DNA of 64,000 nucleotides from Vreelandella aquamarina (GTDB lineage: Bacteria > Pseudomonadota > Gammaproteobacteria > Pseudomonadales > Halomonadaceae): positions 26,040-90,039 of the forward strand of contig NZ_FODB01000005.1 in NCBI RefSeq assembly GCF_900110265.1, written 5' to 3'. Under the pieces are notes generated by a model. That model made no database searches, was not told the origin of the DNA, and saw only the letters and a list, made by a program, of their open reading frames with translations. Shown piece by piece: positions 42,802 to 51,619 of this stretch (the stretch's first letter is position 1; each line of letters begins with the position of its first letter). The translations under genes and the position numbers were made by a program.

Positions 42802-44154
42802 GTGACCACACTGCAGCGCAAGACACACCCACGTACCCTTAGCCGTTTCGCCACTGCCCTGGTCACCGCCGCTGTGATGGGCGCCAGCGTGCAAGCGGTT
42901 GCCCAAGACGACGCCCCCATCAAAGTCGGTATTCTGCACTCGCTCTCCGGCACCATGGCCATCAGTGAATCGACCCTGAAAGACACCGTGGAAATGCTCA
43001 TCGAGCAGCAGAACGAAGCCGGTGGCCTGCTTGGCCGTCAGCTAGAAGCCGTGGTGGTTGACCCCGCGTCTAACTGGCCGCTGTTTGCCGAGCGCGCCCG
43101 CGAGCTGCTGGCCCAGGAAGAAGTGGATGTGATCTTCGGCAACTGGACCTCCGTCTCCCGTAAAGCGGTGCTGCCGGTGGTGGAAGAGCTGAATGGCCTG
43201 CTTTTCTACCCGGTGCAGTACGAAGGCGAAGAGTCGTCTGAAAACGTCTTCTACACCGGTGCCGCCCCCAACCAGCAGGCCATTCCTGCCGTTGAGTATT
43301 TGATCAACGAAGTCGGTATTGAACGCTTCGCGCTGATCGGCACCGACTACGTCTACCCGCGCACCACCAACCGCATCTTGGAAGCGTTCCTGAAAGATGA
43401 GCACGGTGTGGCCGAAGAAGACATCATGGTCAACTACACGCCGTTTGGTCACTCGGACTGGCAGAACATCGTCTCCGAAATCCGCCGCTTTGGCGAAGAG
43501 GGCAAGCCCACCGCCGTGATCTCCACCATTAACGGCGATGCCAACGTGCCGTTCTACCGTGAGCTGGCCAACCAGGGGATCGATGCCGCCGACATTCCGG
43601 TGATTGCCTTCTCGGTGGGTGAGCAGGAGCTTTCCGGTATCGATACCGCGCCGTTGGTGGGCCACCTGGCCGCCTGGAACTACTTCATGAGCGTGGACAC
43701 CGACGCCAACTACGACTTTATCGACGCCTGGATCGACTGGACGGGCGATGAAGAAGCGGTCACCAACGACCCCATGGAAGCGCACTACATCGGCTTCAAC
43801 ATGTGGGCCGAAGCGGTGCGTAAAGCGGGTACCACCGACGTGGATACGGTGAAAGACGCGATTATCGGCGTGACCGTGCCGAACCTCTCCGGCGGTTACT
43901 CGGCGATGATGCCTAACCACCACATCACCAAGCCGGTGTTGATCGGTGAAGTTCAGGATAACGGTCAGTTCGATATCGTCTGGCAAACGCCCTCTACCGT
44001 GGCCGGTGATGCGTGGTCGGATTACCTGCCGGGCTCCCGTGACCTGATCTCTGATTGGCGCAAGCCTATGGAGTGCGGCAACTTTAACGTTGTGAACGGT
44101 TCCTGTGGGGGCAGCACCGCAGCAGAAGAAGCCGAAGCAGCGCTCGCCGAGTAA
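42802..44154 (+). CDS. urtA: Urea ABC transporter, substrate-binding protein
   Basis: A 450-residue periplasmic urea-binding protein. A basic N-region (TTLQRKTHPRTLSRF), a hydrophobic core and cleavage near VAQDD form the signal peptide. IKVGILHSLSGTMAISESTL and EVDVIFGNWTSVSRKAVLPV are UrtA hallmarks; FYPVQYEGEESSENVFYTGA follows. A GTG start at 42802 has AAGGAGG 7 bp upstream; the frame to 42673 overlaps the promoter and is rejected. First gene of the operon. A strong hairpin follows before urtB. Confidence 0.95.
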   Translation: MTTLQRKTHPRTLSRFATALVTAAVMGASVQAVAQDDAPIKVGILHSLSGTMAISESTLKDTVEMLIEQQNEAGGLLGRQLEAVVVDPASNWPLFAERARELLAQEEVDVIFGNWTSVSRKAVLPVVEELNGLLFYPVQYEGEESSENVFYTGAAPNQQAIPAVEYLINEVGIERFALIGTDYVYPRTTNRILEAFLKDEHGVAEEDIMVNYTPFGHSDWQNIVSEIRRFGEEGKPTAVISTINGDANVPFYRELANQGIDAADIPVIAFSVGEQELSGIDTAPLVGHLAAWNYFMSVDTDANYDFIDAWIDWTGDEEAVTNDPMEAHYIGFNMWAEAVRKAGTTDVDTVKDAIIGVTVPNLSGGYSAMMPNHHITKPVLIGEVQDNGQFDIVWQTPSTVAGDAWSDYLPGSRDLISDWRKPMECGNFNVVNGSCGGSTAAEEAEAALAE

Positions 44155-44160
44155 CTTTCG

Positions 44161-44196
44161 TCCCCTACTGTGCCAGCGCAATGGCGCAGTAGGGGA
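44161..44196. promoter_or_regulatory. Hairpin between urtA and urtB
   Basis: TCCCCTACTG...CAGTAGGGGA (10-bp arms) with an inner GCCA/TGGC stem and no T-run. It probably protects urtA mRNA so that more binding protein than permease is made. Confidence 0.6.
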
Positions 44197-44237
44197 GCAC
44201 GCTACCTCTCCCATTTGATCACCAAAGGAAGAACCCC

Positions 44238-45848
44238 ATGAGGCGTTTCCTTTCCTTGGGGCTACTGTGCCTGATGCTACTCGGCACCGCCGTGTCGGCG
44301 CAGGCACAAAGCAGCTCCTCGACTCCCGATGACCAAGCCGCACTCGCGCTGTTGACCGCGCTGGATGTGGACTCCTACCGCGATAAAGGCGAAGCCATTA
44401 CCGCTATTCTACAAAGCGACGATGAGCGCGCCCGCGACTGGCTGCAGGCACTGCTGGATGGCCGCCTGCAGCGCACTGACGATGGCCGCTTCGTGCTGGT
44501 GCTGGATAATCGCGGCCGTGACTGGCCGGTGGCCGATGCGCTGACTAACGAGCCGCTGGGTGAAATGTCCCGCCGCGACCTGGACCGTATCGGCATCAAC
44601 AATGCGCTGCGTAACCAGCTACGTAGCGCCATCGCCGTGGTGGACCTCTACTCGCCCAATGTGGAACGCCGCCGTACCTCCGCCGACCGTTTGCTGGGCG
44701 AAGTGGACGGCGAGCTGGCCGAAACGCTGGAACCGGTGATTGCTGACGCGGAAGATGAGTACGTTCGCACGCGCTTGGCCCAAGCGGTAGCGATTTATCG
44801 CGCCGAGCAGGGCGAGATGGCGGGTGTCGAGGCGCTCACCGGCAGCCTTCACCCGCGTGCTCGCGTGGCGTTAGGCCGTGCGGCTAATAGCGACGACCCT
44901 GTTGTTGCCGAGGCAGCAGCCACGGCGCTGGCCGGTATTGAACAGCAGCTCAAAATTAACCGGGGCCTGGAAACGCTCTATTTCGGCTTGAGCTTGGGCT
45001 CGGTGCTGGTGCTGGCAGCGATTGGCTTAGCGATTACCTTTGGCGTGATGGGCGTGATCAACATGGCCCATGGCGAGCTGATGATGCTGGGCGCCTACAC
45101 CACCTGGATGATGCAGCAGCTGCTGCCGGGCCAGCCCGGGCTGGCGCTGATTCTGTCTATCCCCGCAGGCTTTATGGTGGCCGCCCTGGTGGGCATTGCC
45201 ATTGAGCGGGGTGTGATCCAGTTCCTCAAAGGCCGCCCGCTGGAAACCCTGCTGGCAACCTTCGGTATCAGCCTGATTCTGCAGCAGCTGGTGCGCACGG
45301 TGATCTCTCCACTCAACCGCACCGTGGTGACGCCGGAGTGGATGAGCGGCTCGCTGGTCATCAACGACGCGCTGTCGCTCACGCTCAACCGGATGTTCGT
45401 GCTGGGCTTTGCGCTGGTGGTGTTCGCTGCGCTGATGCTGATTATGCGCCGTACCCGCTTAGGGCTTGAAGTGCGTGCCGTTACCCAGAACCGCGCTATG
45501 GCGCGCTCTATGGGTATTCGCGCCACCCGCGTGGATATCATGACCTTTGCGCTAGGTTCCGGCGTGGCGGGCTTGGCGGGCGTGGCGCTCTCCCAGCTCA
45601 CCAACGTAGGCCCCAATCTCGGCCAGAACTACATCATCGACTCGTTCATGGTGGTGGTGTTCGGCGGCGTGGGTAATCTGTGGGGCACGCTAGTGGCGGG
45701 GCTCTCGCTGGGGGTGATCAACCAGGTGCTGGAACCTTGGGCGGGCGCGGTGCTGGCCAAGATTATCGTGCTGGTCTTCATCATTCTGTTTATTCAAAAA
45801 CGCCCGCGTGGACTCTTCCCGCAGAAGGGCCGGGCTGCGGAGGGCTAA
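44238..45848 (+). CDS. urtB: Urea ABC transporter, permease UrtB
   Basis: An inner-membrane permease of 536 residues. A signal-like N-terminus (to SAQAQ) and an about 210-residue periplasmic HEAT-like region, specific to UrtB, come before a LivH-type permease core from about residue 240. That core has AIGLAITFGVMGVINMAHGE, AVTQNRAMARSMGIRATRVD and GLFPQKGRAAEG at the end. AAAGGAAG precedes the ATG. It pairs with UrtC. Confidence 0.94.
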   Translation: MRRFLSLGLLCLMLLGTAVSAQAQSSSSTPDDQAALALLTALDVDSYRDKGEAITAILQSDDERARDWLQALLDGRLQRTDDGRFVLVLDNRGRDWPVADALTNEPLGEMSRRDLDRIGINNALRNQLRSAIAVVDLYSPNVERRRTSADRLLGEVDGELAETLEPVIADAEDEYVRTRLAQAVAIYRAEQGEMAGVEALTGSLHPRARVALGRAANSDDPVVAEAAATALAGIEQQLKINRGLETLYFGLSLGSVLVLAAIGLAITFGVMGVINMAHGELMMLGAYTTWMMQQLLPGQPGLALILSIPAGFMVAALVGIAIERGVIQFLKGRPLETLLATFGISLILQQLVRTVISPLNRTVVTPEWMSGSLVINDALSLTLNRMFVLGFALVVFAALMLIMRRTRLGLEVRAVTQNRAMARSMGIRATRVDIMTFALGSGVAGLAGVALSQLTNVGPNLGQNYIIDSFMVVVFGGVGNLWGTLVAGLSLGVINQVLEPWAGAVLAKIIVLVFIILFIQKRPRGLFPQKGRAAEG

Positions 45849-45851
45849 CCC

Positions 45852-46997
45852 ATGATGACGCAAGCAACATCCAGCCAGTTTTGGCTCACCCGCCCGTTCG
45901 GTGAGCGGGCCACTCAGACCTTCCTCGGCGTGCTGTTTGCCGCGCTGCTGCTGGTCACCGTGCTGCATCTGGCGGTGCCCCAGGGGCACCCGCTGCATGT
46001 GAACGCTTACACCGTTAACCTGTTCGGCAAGTACCTGAGCTACGCGCTGCTCGCGGTGGCGGTAGATTTAGTATGGGGCTACCTGGGCATCTTGAGCCTG
46101 GGCCACGGGGCGTTTTTCGCCATTGGCGGCTACGCCATGGGCATGTACCTGATGCGCCAAATCGGTGACCGTGGCACCTACGGTCACCCGGTCCTGCCGG
46201 ACTTTATGGTGTTCCTCAACTGGGACAGCCTGCCCTGGTACTGGCACGGCTTCGATATGGCCTGGTTCGCCTTTGCCATGGTGCTACTGGCACCGGGGCT
46301 GCTGGCGCTGGTGTTCGGCTTCCTGGCGTTCCGTTCGCGGGTGACCGGGGTGTATCTGTCGATTATTACCCAGGCGCTGACGTTTGCCCTGATGCTAGCC
46401 TTCTTCCGCAACGAGATGGGTTTTGGCGGCAATAACGGCCTGACCGACTTCCGTGAGCTGCTGGGCTTTAACCTGCGTAGCGATGCCACGCGCTTGGGGC
46501 TGTTTATCGCCACCGGCGTAGCGCTGGCGCTGGGCTATATCCTCTGCCGGGCGATTGTGACCAGCAAGCTGGGCCGAGTATGTGTGGCAACCCGGGACGC
46601 CGAAGCGCGCACGCGCTTTATTGGCTACCGCGTCGAGCGCTTCCAGCTGTTTGTGTTTGTGGTCTCGGCCATGCTGGCGGGCCTTGCCGGGGCGCTTTAT
46701 GTGCCGCAAGTAGGAATTATCAACCCCAGCGAGTTCTCGCCGCTGTTCTCGATTGAAATTGTATTGTGGGTGGCGCTGGGTGGCCGGGCCACGCTGTACG
46801 GCGCGGTGATCGGCGCTATTTTGGTCAACTACGCCAAAACCATCTTCACCGGCATTATGCCCGACGCCTGGTTGTTCGCTCTGGGCGCGCTATTCGTGCT
46901 GGTCACGGTGCTGCTGCCCAAAGGTGTAGCGGGGCTGTTAGGCCACCTAAAACGCCGCAAAGAGGATGATCACCCACCCAAGGAGGCCGCCGCATGA
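45852..46997 (+). CDS. urtC: Urea ABC transporter, permease UrtC
   Basis: A 381-residue LivM-type inner-membrane permease. DLVWGYLGILSLGHGAFFAI is the conserved entry helix; VCVATRDAEARTRFIGYRVE is the ATPase-contact loop. GFGGNNGLTDFRELLGF is typical of UrtC. The start lies 3 bp after urtB (two consecutive ATGs) and the end overlaps urtD by 4 bp, so the operon is tightly coupled. Confidence 0.94.
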   Translation: MMTQATSSQFWLTRPFGERATQTFLGVLFAALLLVTVLHLAVPQGHPLHVNAYTVNLFGKYLSYALLAVAVDLVWGYLGILSLGHGAFFAIGGYAMGMYLMRQIGDRGTYGHPVLPDFMVFLNWDSLPWYWHGFDMAWFAFAMVLLAPGLLALVFGFLAFRSRVTGVYLSIITQALTFALMLAFFRNEMGFGGNNGLTDFRELLGFNLRSDATRLGLFIATGVALALGYILCRAIVTSKLGRVCVATRDAEARTRFIGYRVERFQLFVFVVSAMLAGLAGALYVPQVGIINPSEFSPLFSIEIVLWVALGGRATLYGAVIGAILVNYAKTIFTGIMPDAWLFALGALFVLVTVLLPKGVAGLLGHLKRRKEDDHPPKEAAA

Positions 46998-47830
46998 GCC
47001 TATTACAATCGCTAAAAGCGCGGGATCGGGTGTTTGATTTTATGGCCACCGAGGCCTCGCCGGTCGACGTGCGCCACGGCCCGATTCTGTATATGGAAGA
47101 TGTCACCGTCAGCTTTGATGGCTTCAAGGCGATCAATAACCTGAACCTGACCATCGACGACGGCGAGCTGCGCTGCATTATCGGCCCCAACGGGGCCGGT
47201 AAAACCACCATGATGGATATCATTACCGGCAAAACCCGCCCCACCGAAGGCAGCGTGTGGTTCGGCAGCCGCCATAACCTGCTGCAGATGAACGAGCCGG
47301 AAATCGCTAGCCTCGGCATTGGCCGCAAGTTCCAGAAGCCCACGGTGTTCGAAGCGCTCAGCGTATTCGACAATCTGGAGCTCGCCATGGCCGCCGACAA
47401 GCGCATCTTTCCCACGCTGACCGCCCGCATGACCAGCGAGATCAGCGACCGCATCGACGACGTGCTGGAAACCATCGGCCTGACCGCGCTGCGCTTCCAG
47501 CCCGCCGGGATTCTCTCCCACGGCCAAAAACAGTGGCTGGAGATTGGCATGCTGCTGATGCAGCGCCCGCGCCTGCTGCTGGTGGACGAGCCGGTGGCCG
47601 GGATGACCGAGCAGGAGATGGAGCGCACCGCCGAGCTGCTCACCGGCCTTGCTGGCAAGCAGTCGGTGGTGGTGGTAGAGCACGACATGGGCTTTGTGCG
47701 CTCGATTGCGCGCAAAGTAACCGTGCTGCACCAGGGCAGCGTGCTGGCCGAAGGCAGCATGGATCAGGTCTCCAACGACCCCAAAGTGGTCGAGGTGTAT
47801 CTAGGGTCGGATGAAGAGGAGAGCGCCTGA
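46994..47830 (+). CDS. urtD: Urea ABC transporter, ATP-binding protein UrtD
   Basis: A 278-residue LivG-type ATPase. Walker A GPNGAGKTTM, the UrtD-specific RKFQKPTVFEALSVFDNLEL, the signature LSHGQKQWLEIGMLL (SHGQ in place of SGGQ, usual in UrtD), Walker B LLLVDEPVAGMT and H-loop VVEHDMGFV are visible. It overlaps urtC (ATGA) and urtE (TGATG). Confidence 0.94.
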   Translation: MSLLQSLKARDRVFDFMATEASPVDVRHGPILYMEDVTVSFDGFKAINNLNLTIDDGELRCIIGPNGAGKTTMMDIITGKTRPTEGSVWFGSRHNLLQMNEPEIASLGIGRKFQKPTVFEALSVFDNLELAMAADKRIFPTLTARMTSEISDRIDDVLETIGLTALRFQPAGILSHGQKQWLEIGMLLMQRPRLLLVDEPVAGMTEQEMERTAELLTGLAGKQSVVVVEHDMGFVRSIARKVTVLHQGSVLAEGSMDQVSNDPKVVEVYLGSDEEESA

Positions 47831-48537
47831 TGCTGGCGATTGAAAAGCTCAACCAGTTCTACGGCGAGAGCCATACGCTGTGGGACTTAGACCTAGACGT
47901 GCCCGCCGGGCAGTGCACCTGTGTGATGGGTCGCAACGGGGTGGGTAAAACCACCCTGATGAAAGCCATCATGGGAGAAGTCGCGGTGAAGAGCGGCCAA
48001 CTGCGCTACCAGGGCAATGATGGCGAGATCGAACTCACCAAAAAAGCCGTGGAAGCGCGCTCGCGACTGGGCATCGGTTTTGTGCCCCAGGGGCGGCAGA
48101 TCTTCCCGCTGCTCACGGTGGAGGAGAACCTGCGCACTGGACTGGCCGCCCGAGGTGATGGGCTGAAAAAAATCCCCGAGCGCATCTACGAGCTGTTTCC
48201 GGTGCTCAAAGAGATGAAGCACCGCCGAGGCGGTGACCTATCCGGCGGGCAACAGCAGCAGCTCGCCATTGGCCGCGCGCTGGTAATCGAACCGAAGCTG
48301 CTGATTCTCGATGAGCCAGGGGAGGGCATTCAGCCCAATATCGTCGCCCAAATCGGCCAGGTGATTCGCCAACTGATCAAAGAGGATGGTTTAACGGTGC
48401 TGCTGGTCGAGCAAAAGCTGCCCTTCGCCCGCAAATACGCCGACCGCTTCGTGATCATGGACCGCGGCCGCCCGGTGGCCAAAGGCGAGATCAGCGAACT
48501 CTCCAACGAGCTGATTAAGCAGCATTTGACGGTTTGA
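47830..48537 (+). CDS. urtE: Urea ABC transporter, ATP-binding protein UrtE
   Basis: A 235-residue LivF-type ATPase: Walker A GRNGVGKTT, signature LSGGQQQQLAIGRAL, Walker B LLILDEPGEGIQPN, and LLVEQKLPFARKYADRFVIM. It is the last urt gene. Its final 85 bp are repeated 3.58 kb downstream (52031-52115) beyond an AT-rich island, with five base differences of which four are synonymous. The present 3' end may therefore have come in with the island, or the distant copy may be the ancestral end. Confidence 0.94.
   Translation: MLAIEKLNQFYGESHTLWDLDLDVPAGQCTCVMGRNGVGKTTLMKAIMGEVAVKSGQLRYQGNDGEIELTKKAVEARSRLGIGFVPQGRQIFPLLTVEENLRTGLAARGDGLKKIPERIYELFPVLKEMKHRRGGDLSGGQQQQLAIGRALVIEPKLLILDEPGEGIQPNIVAQIGQVIRQLIKEDGLTVLLVEQKLPFARKYADRFVIMDRGRPVAKGEISELSNELIKQHLTV
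48451..48535 (+). repeat. Left copy of the urtE 3'-end direct repeat
   Basis: An 85-bp direct repeat with 52031-52115 (80 of 85 identical). It encodes the last codons of urtE and marks the left edge of the AT-rich island. Confidence 0.9.
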
Positions 48538-48590
48538 TAATTATTATAGCTATATAGGCTTATGTGCTGATCAAGCTCAAAATGAAGAAT

Positions 48591-48618
48591 GCATGGCGGA
48601 GGCTTCTCTCCGCCATGC
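48591..48618 (+). terminator. Hairpin after urtE
   Basis: GCATGGCGGAG-N6-CTCCGCCATGC: perfect 11-bp stem, 54 bp after the urtE stop. No T-run follows, so it may be a weak terminator or an mRNA 3'-end stem. Confidence 0.55.
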
Positions 48619-48750
48619 CTATACTAGGAATGTGAGTTGCAGTTTTTATATGATCAATTTTTCTGGAACAGAAAATTTTAAAATGTGCCTTGAAATCGCT
48701 AAAGGAAATTTTATGAATGCTATTTATTTGTTTAAATATTACTCCTTTGA

Positions 48751-49791
48751 TTAAGCAGTTCTGACATGCTCAACAAGAGTCTTTCCAATATACTCTCCCA
48801 GTACTACAGGAACGGCATTCCCAATTAGGCGTCCAAGATTATTAAAGTTGATACGAGTGCCAGCTGGAGAAAAGGAATACTCTTTAGGAAAACTCTGTAA
48901 CATGGCAGCTTCTCTTAGGCTGATAGCTCTGTCTTGCTCAGGATGCCCAAACCTTCCATTTCCAAAACCATAGCACTGAGTAGTAATTGTTGGTGCTGGT
49001 TCATCCCATTCCATTCGACCGTACACTGATGGGTAAGTCGAGCCACTGTCTCGAACGTGACATGGCGCGCGAAGCTCCTCTGGCCAATCTCTCCATGTTC
49101 CTCCAGGCTTGGAATGTCGTATACGTGCCAAATTCAGTTCACTCAATGATGCAGCAGCATGCAATGGGTCTTGAGAATGAGAAGAACCCGCTGAAATTGC
49201 AGGAAGATCTGATATAGTTTCTCGGACTGTTTTAGCTGATATATATGTGTCTGGAAGTGTGATGGGCCCTAAAGAAGATGCAACTAAAACCAGGCGTTGA
49301 CGACTTTGTGGTAAGCCAATTTTTGTGCATTTTACCACTTTAAAATCAACAAAGTAGCCATGCGCAATAAGTTGTGAGACGAAGTTTTTAAAAATTTCCT
49401 GATTCCGTAGAGGAGGAACATTCTCCATTGTAACAAGCGTTGGCTTAACCTTGATTGCTAGGTCTGAGAAGGAGGAAAGAAGACCCCAGTCTTTATGCGC
49501 TTTATGTTGTTTAGTGGAACGTGAATATGATGAAAATGGTTGGCAGGGCGCACAGCCAGCCATTAAATTAATCTCAGAATTTTTAAATATACTTAGTATT
49601 TCTAATGGGGTCAATTGAGATACGTCAGCTTTTATAAAGCGGGTGTTATTGTTTTTTTCAATAGGATAGTGACATGCTGGATCAAGATCGATACCGACGC
49701 GCACATCAATGCCTGCTTTTATTAAGCCATGGGTAAGACCTCCAGCGCCACAAAATAAATCTACGGCAGCGATTTTTTTCGTAGAACTCAT
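48751..49791 (-). CDS. DNA cytosine-5 methyltransferase (Dcm type)
   Basis: A 346-residue C5 methyltransferase. Motif I DLFCGAGGLTHGL (11-23), motif IV GCAPCQPFSSYS with catalytic Cys83, motif VI MENVPPL (Glu123), motif VIII PQSRQRLVLV (Gln162, Arg164, Arg166) and motif X LIGNAVPVVLGEYI near the end are all present, so the enzyme should be active. The target-recognition region (about 180-260) gives no specificity by eye. It is last in the three-gene unit: its ATG overlaps the stop of the HEPN gene by one base. Codon use is AT-rich, unlike the flanking urt and ure genes, indicating transfer. It could protect host DNA from the partner genes or mark DNA for them. Confidence 0.93.
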   Translation of the reverse strand: MSSTKKIAAVDLFCGAGGLTHGLIKAGIDVRVGIDLDPACHYPIEKNNNTRFIKADVSQLTPLEILSIFKNSEINLMAGCAPCQPFSSYSRSTKQHKAHKDWGLLSSFSDLAIKVKPTLVTMENVPPLRNQEIFKNFVSQLIAHGYFVDFKVVKCTKIGLPQSRQRLVLVASSLGPITLPDTYISAKTVRETISDLPAISAGSSHSQDPLHAAASLSELNLARIRHSKPGGTWRDWPEELRAPCHVRDSGSTYPSVYGRMEWDEPAPTITTQCYGFGNGRFGHPEQDRAISLREAAMLQSFPKEYSFSPAGTRINFNNLGRLIGNAVPVVLGEYIGKTLVEHVRTA

Positions 49792-50504
49792 TACCCTACC
49801 TCCTCGTTTGCAAGATAGAGTTTGTTTTCAAGGTAGTTTTGATAAGAAATTGAAACCTCTTTTAAATAAGGTAAAATTCTATTAGCTAGTTGATCAATTT
49901 CGTTGAGAGTTAAGTCATATGCTCCTTCCTCAAAAGTAATTGCTCCATGAGCTATTGCATTTCTTCTATTAGCAAGATAAGTCAAAGCTGTTGTATCATT
50001 GCGATAGTAGGGCTCATACGCTCCCCTACGGACTTCTCCTGATAAAAAAATTTCGCACTCAAGACGAGAAGCAACTTTTTTTATCGACTTATCGTTCCAA
50101 CTGCCGGGCTCACCTTTAATGCTGAAGCCTGGAGGGCAATTTCCAGATGCAAGTGTTGCTCCTAATTCAGTTAAACGCTTTAAAGCACCGTCGCCAATTC
50201 GATCTTCACCGCTCCAAATCTCAGCACGTACCCATTCGTTTAAGACTTTTTCTTTCCAATTTGCAGGCCTGTCAGCTACGATTGTCTGGCCAACTGTTTC
50301 AAGTGTTCTTGTAGTTATTGCCTCAACGATATTATAAAGATGGATTAAGAGTCCTGATTTTAAAGTGTTGACGTGCCTGATCTCAATCGGTTCATCTCCT
50401 TCGTCAAGTGATTCATCGACTCGGGATTCAAGCATGCGCGCAATCTTAAGATGGCGATTGAATTCCTCTCTTCGCTCTTCTAAATAGCTTAAAACTTCAT
50501 TCAT
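49791..50504 (-). CDS. HEPN-domain protein, MAE_28990/MAE_18760-like putative nuclease
   Basis: A 237-residue, mainly helical protein. Near the C-terminus, TYLANRRNAIAHGAITFEEG carries the HEPN catalytic pattern R-x4-H (Arg181, His186, with Asn after the Arg). The N-terminal helix EVLSYLEERREEFNRHLKIA and HLYNIVEAITTRTLETV fit the MAE_28990-type HEPN family. HEPN proteins are typically RNases in toxin-antitoxin, abortive-infection and CRISPR systems. The assignment is by motif and overall pattern, without a profile search. The ATG at 50504 overlaps the DUF262 stop in ATGA; a TTG at 50519 is not needed. It lies between DUF262 and the methyltransferase in one unit. Confidence 0.78.
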   Translation of the reverse strand: MNEVLSYLEERREEFNRHLKIARMLESRVDESLDEGDEPIEIRHVNTLKSGLLIHLYNIVEAITTRTLETVGQTIVADRPANWKEKVLNEWVRAEIWSGEDRIGDGALKRLTELGATLASGNCPPGFSIKGEPGSWNDKSIKKVASRLECEIFLSGEVRRGAYEPYYRNDTTALTYLANRRNAIAHGAITFEEGAYDLTLNEIDQLANRILPYLKEVSISYQNYLENKLYLANEEVG

Positions 50505-51619
50505 TGCTTTACCAACCAATTGCGGACGAGATTTATTCGTCCCAGGAGTTTGCTTTTCACATTGGCTGCGTCTGATTTAGTGACAGACTGAAAATCCTTT
50601 GACTCTAAAAAATTGGTCATATCTTTTGCACGTGTCATTACCTTTGGGTCAGAACGCAATGCAAGAGCTGAACCAACAGCAATTGCTTCAAATCTTACCC
50701 TTGGAACTTGCGTCCCTGTTGTCGATTTCGTGAAGCCGTTAGGAGATGTCATTTTCACAAAAGAAAGCATCTGGTAAAAATCGTTCCGCATTTTTTCTAA
50801 CGAGCTGGAAGCGCCATTATTCTCTAACTCTGCTAGAATTCTCGCATTTTCATCTTTTATAAATTTGAAAAAGAAGGTTCTGGGAGATTCCTTATAGGTA
50901 GGAATGTCTCCCGAGCCGTCAGCTAAATCAGGCTCAAATCTCTCTAGATAAGCAAAGAACCTTGTAACTAACTCCTCTCGCTCACGTTTTTCGATATGAG
51001 CTTTGCTTATAGGGGTTAGGGATATGAATTCGGGGCTATTGGCCAATTCAATGATTAAGTCCATTACTGGGCCAGGCAAACTGCCACGCCTAACCTCAGC
51101 GTCATTAGCTGTTGTTCCGCCAGTGTTTATACGGGCAAACATCTCTGTTCTGGTAAGTGCATCAGTCGCATTGTCTAAGATGATGACTCGTATAGGTGTT
51201 TCTGCAAATTTAAGTTGCCTTGAAATTGGGAAGTCTGAGTGAAGTAGTCCATTAGCTGCAGGAATAGTTTCAAGGCCTTGCAAGCGAATTTTATTTTCCA
51301 TAAAGGCTCGAATTGTTCTTAATCGCTGTGAGCCGTCTACAATTTCCATCCGACCATTTTCATCTTGCCAAAAGAAAACAAAAGGAATTGGAAGCCCCAT
51401 GAGTACAGACTCTATGAATTTAGATTGAACGGCGGGAGACCAAATCAGATTTCGTTGATATTCAGGGACATAGTACCGTTCTTGCTTTAATTTCTGAACA
51501 ATGAATTCAAAAGAATATTCCGTGACCGTAAATTTTACAGTGCGAGAGTAATCTTTTATCTGCTTTTCAGCTTCTTCAATCTGAATCATGTCTGGTTGTT
51601 TTTTTTGACTGTTAGTCAT
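50501..51619 (-). CDS. DUF262 domain protein (GmrSD/ParB-like NTPase fold)
   Basis: A 372-residue protein. YYVPEYQRNLIWSPAVQSKF and the family signature EIVDGSQRLRTIRAFM (IVDGxQR type) place it in DUF262. IRVIILDNATDALTRTEMFA followed by RINTGGTTAN is the second conserved block. In GmrSD-type modification-dependent restriction enzymes DUF262 is the GmrS part, but the DUF1524 HNH nuclease domain is missing here; the C-terminal third looks helical with no H-N-H pattern. Nuclease activity may instead come from the HEPN partner. The ATG at 51619 has GAGGAT 6 bp upstream. First gene of the island operon. Confidence 0.85.
   Translation of the reverse strand: MTNSQKKQPDMIQIEEAEKQIKDYSRTVKFTVTEYSFEFIVQKLKQERYYVPEYQRNLIWSPAVQSKFIESVLMGLPIPFVFFWQDENGRMEIVDGSQRLRTIRAFMENKIRLQGLETIPAANGLLHSDFPISRQLKFAETPIRVIILDNATDALTRTEMFARINTGGTTANDAEVRRGSLPGPVMDLIIELANSPEFISLTPISKAHIEKREREELVTRFFAYLERFEPDLADGSGDIPTYKESPRTFFFKFIKDENARILAELENNGASSSLEKMRNDFYQMLSFVKMTSPNGFTKSTTGTQVPRVRFEAIAVGSALALRSDPKVMTRAKDMTNFLESKDFQSVTKSDAANVKSKLLGRINLVRNWLVKQ

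Noticed and set aside
43042..44343. 433-residue open frame antisense to urtA
   Set aside because: It is the complement of a conserved, GC-rich coding gene; the composition is His/Arg/Val-rich as expected for an antisense shadow, with no ribosome site or family likeness.
48987..49217. 76-residue open frame antisense inside the methyltransferase gene
   Set aside because: It overlaps conserved methyltransferase codons and has no start signals.
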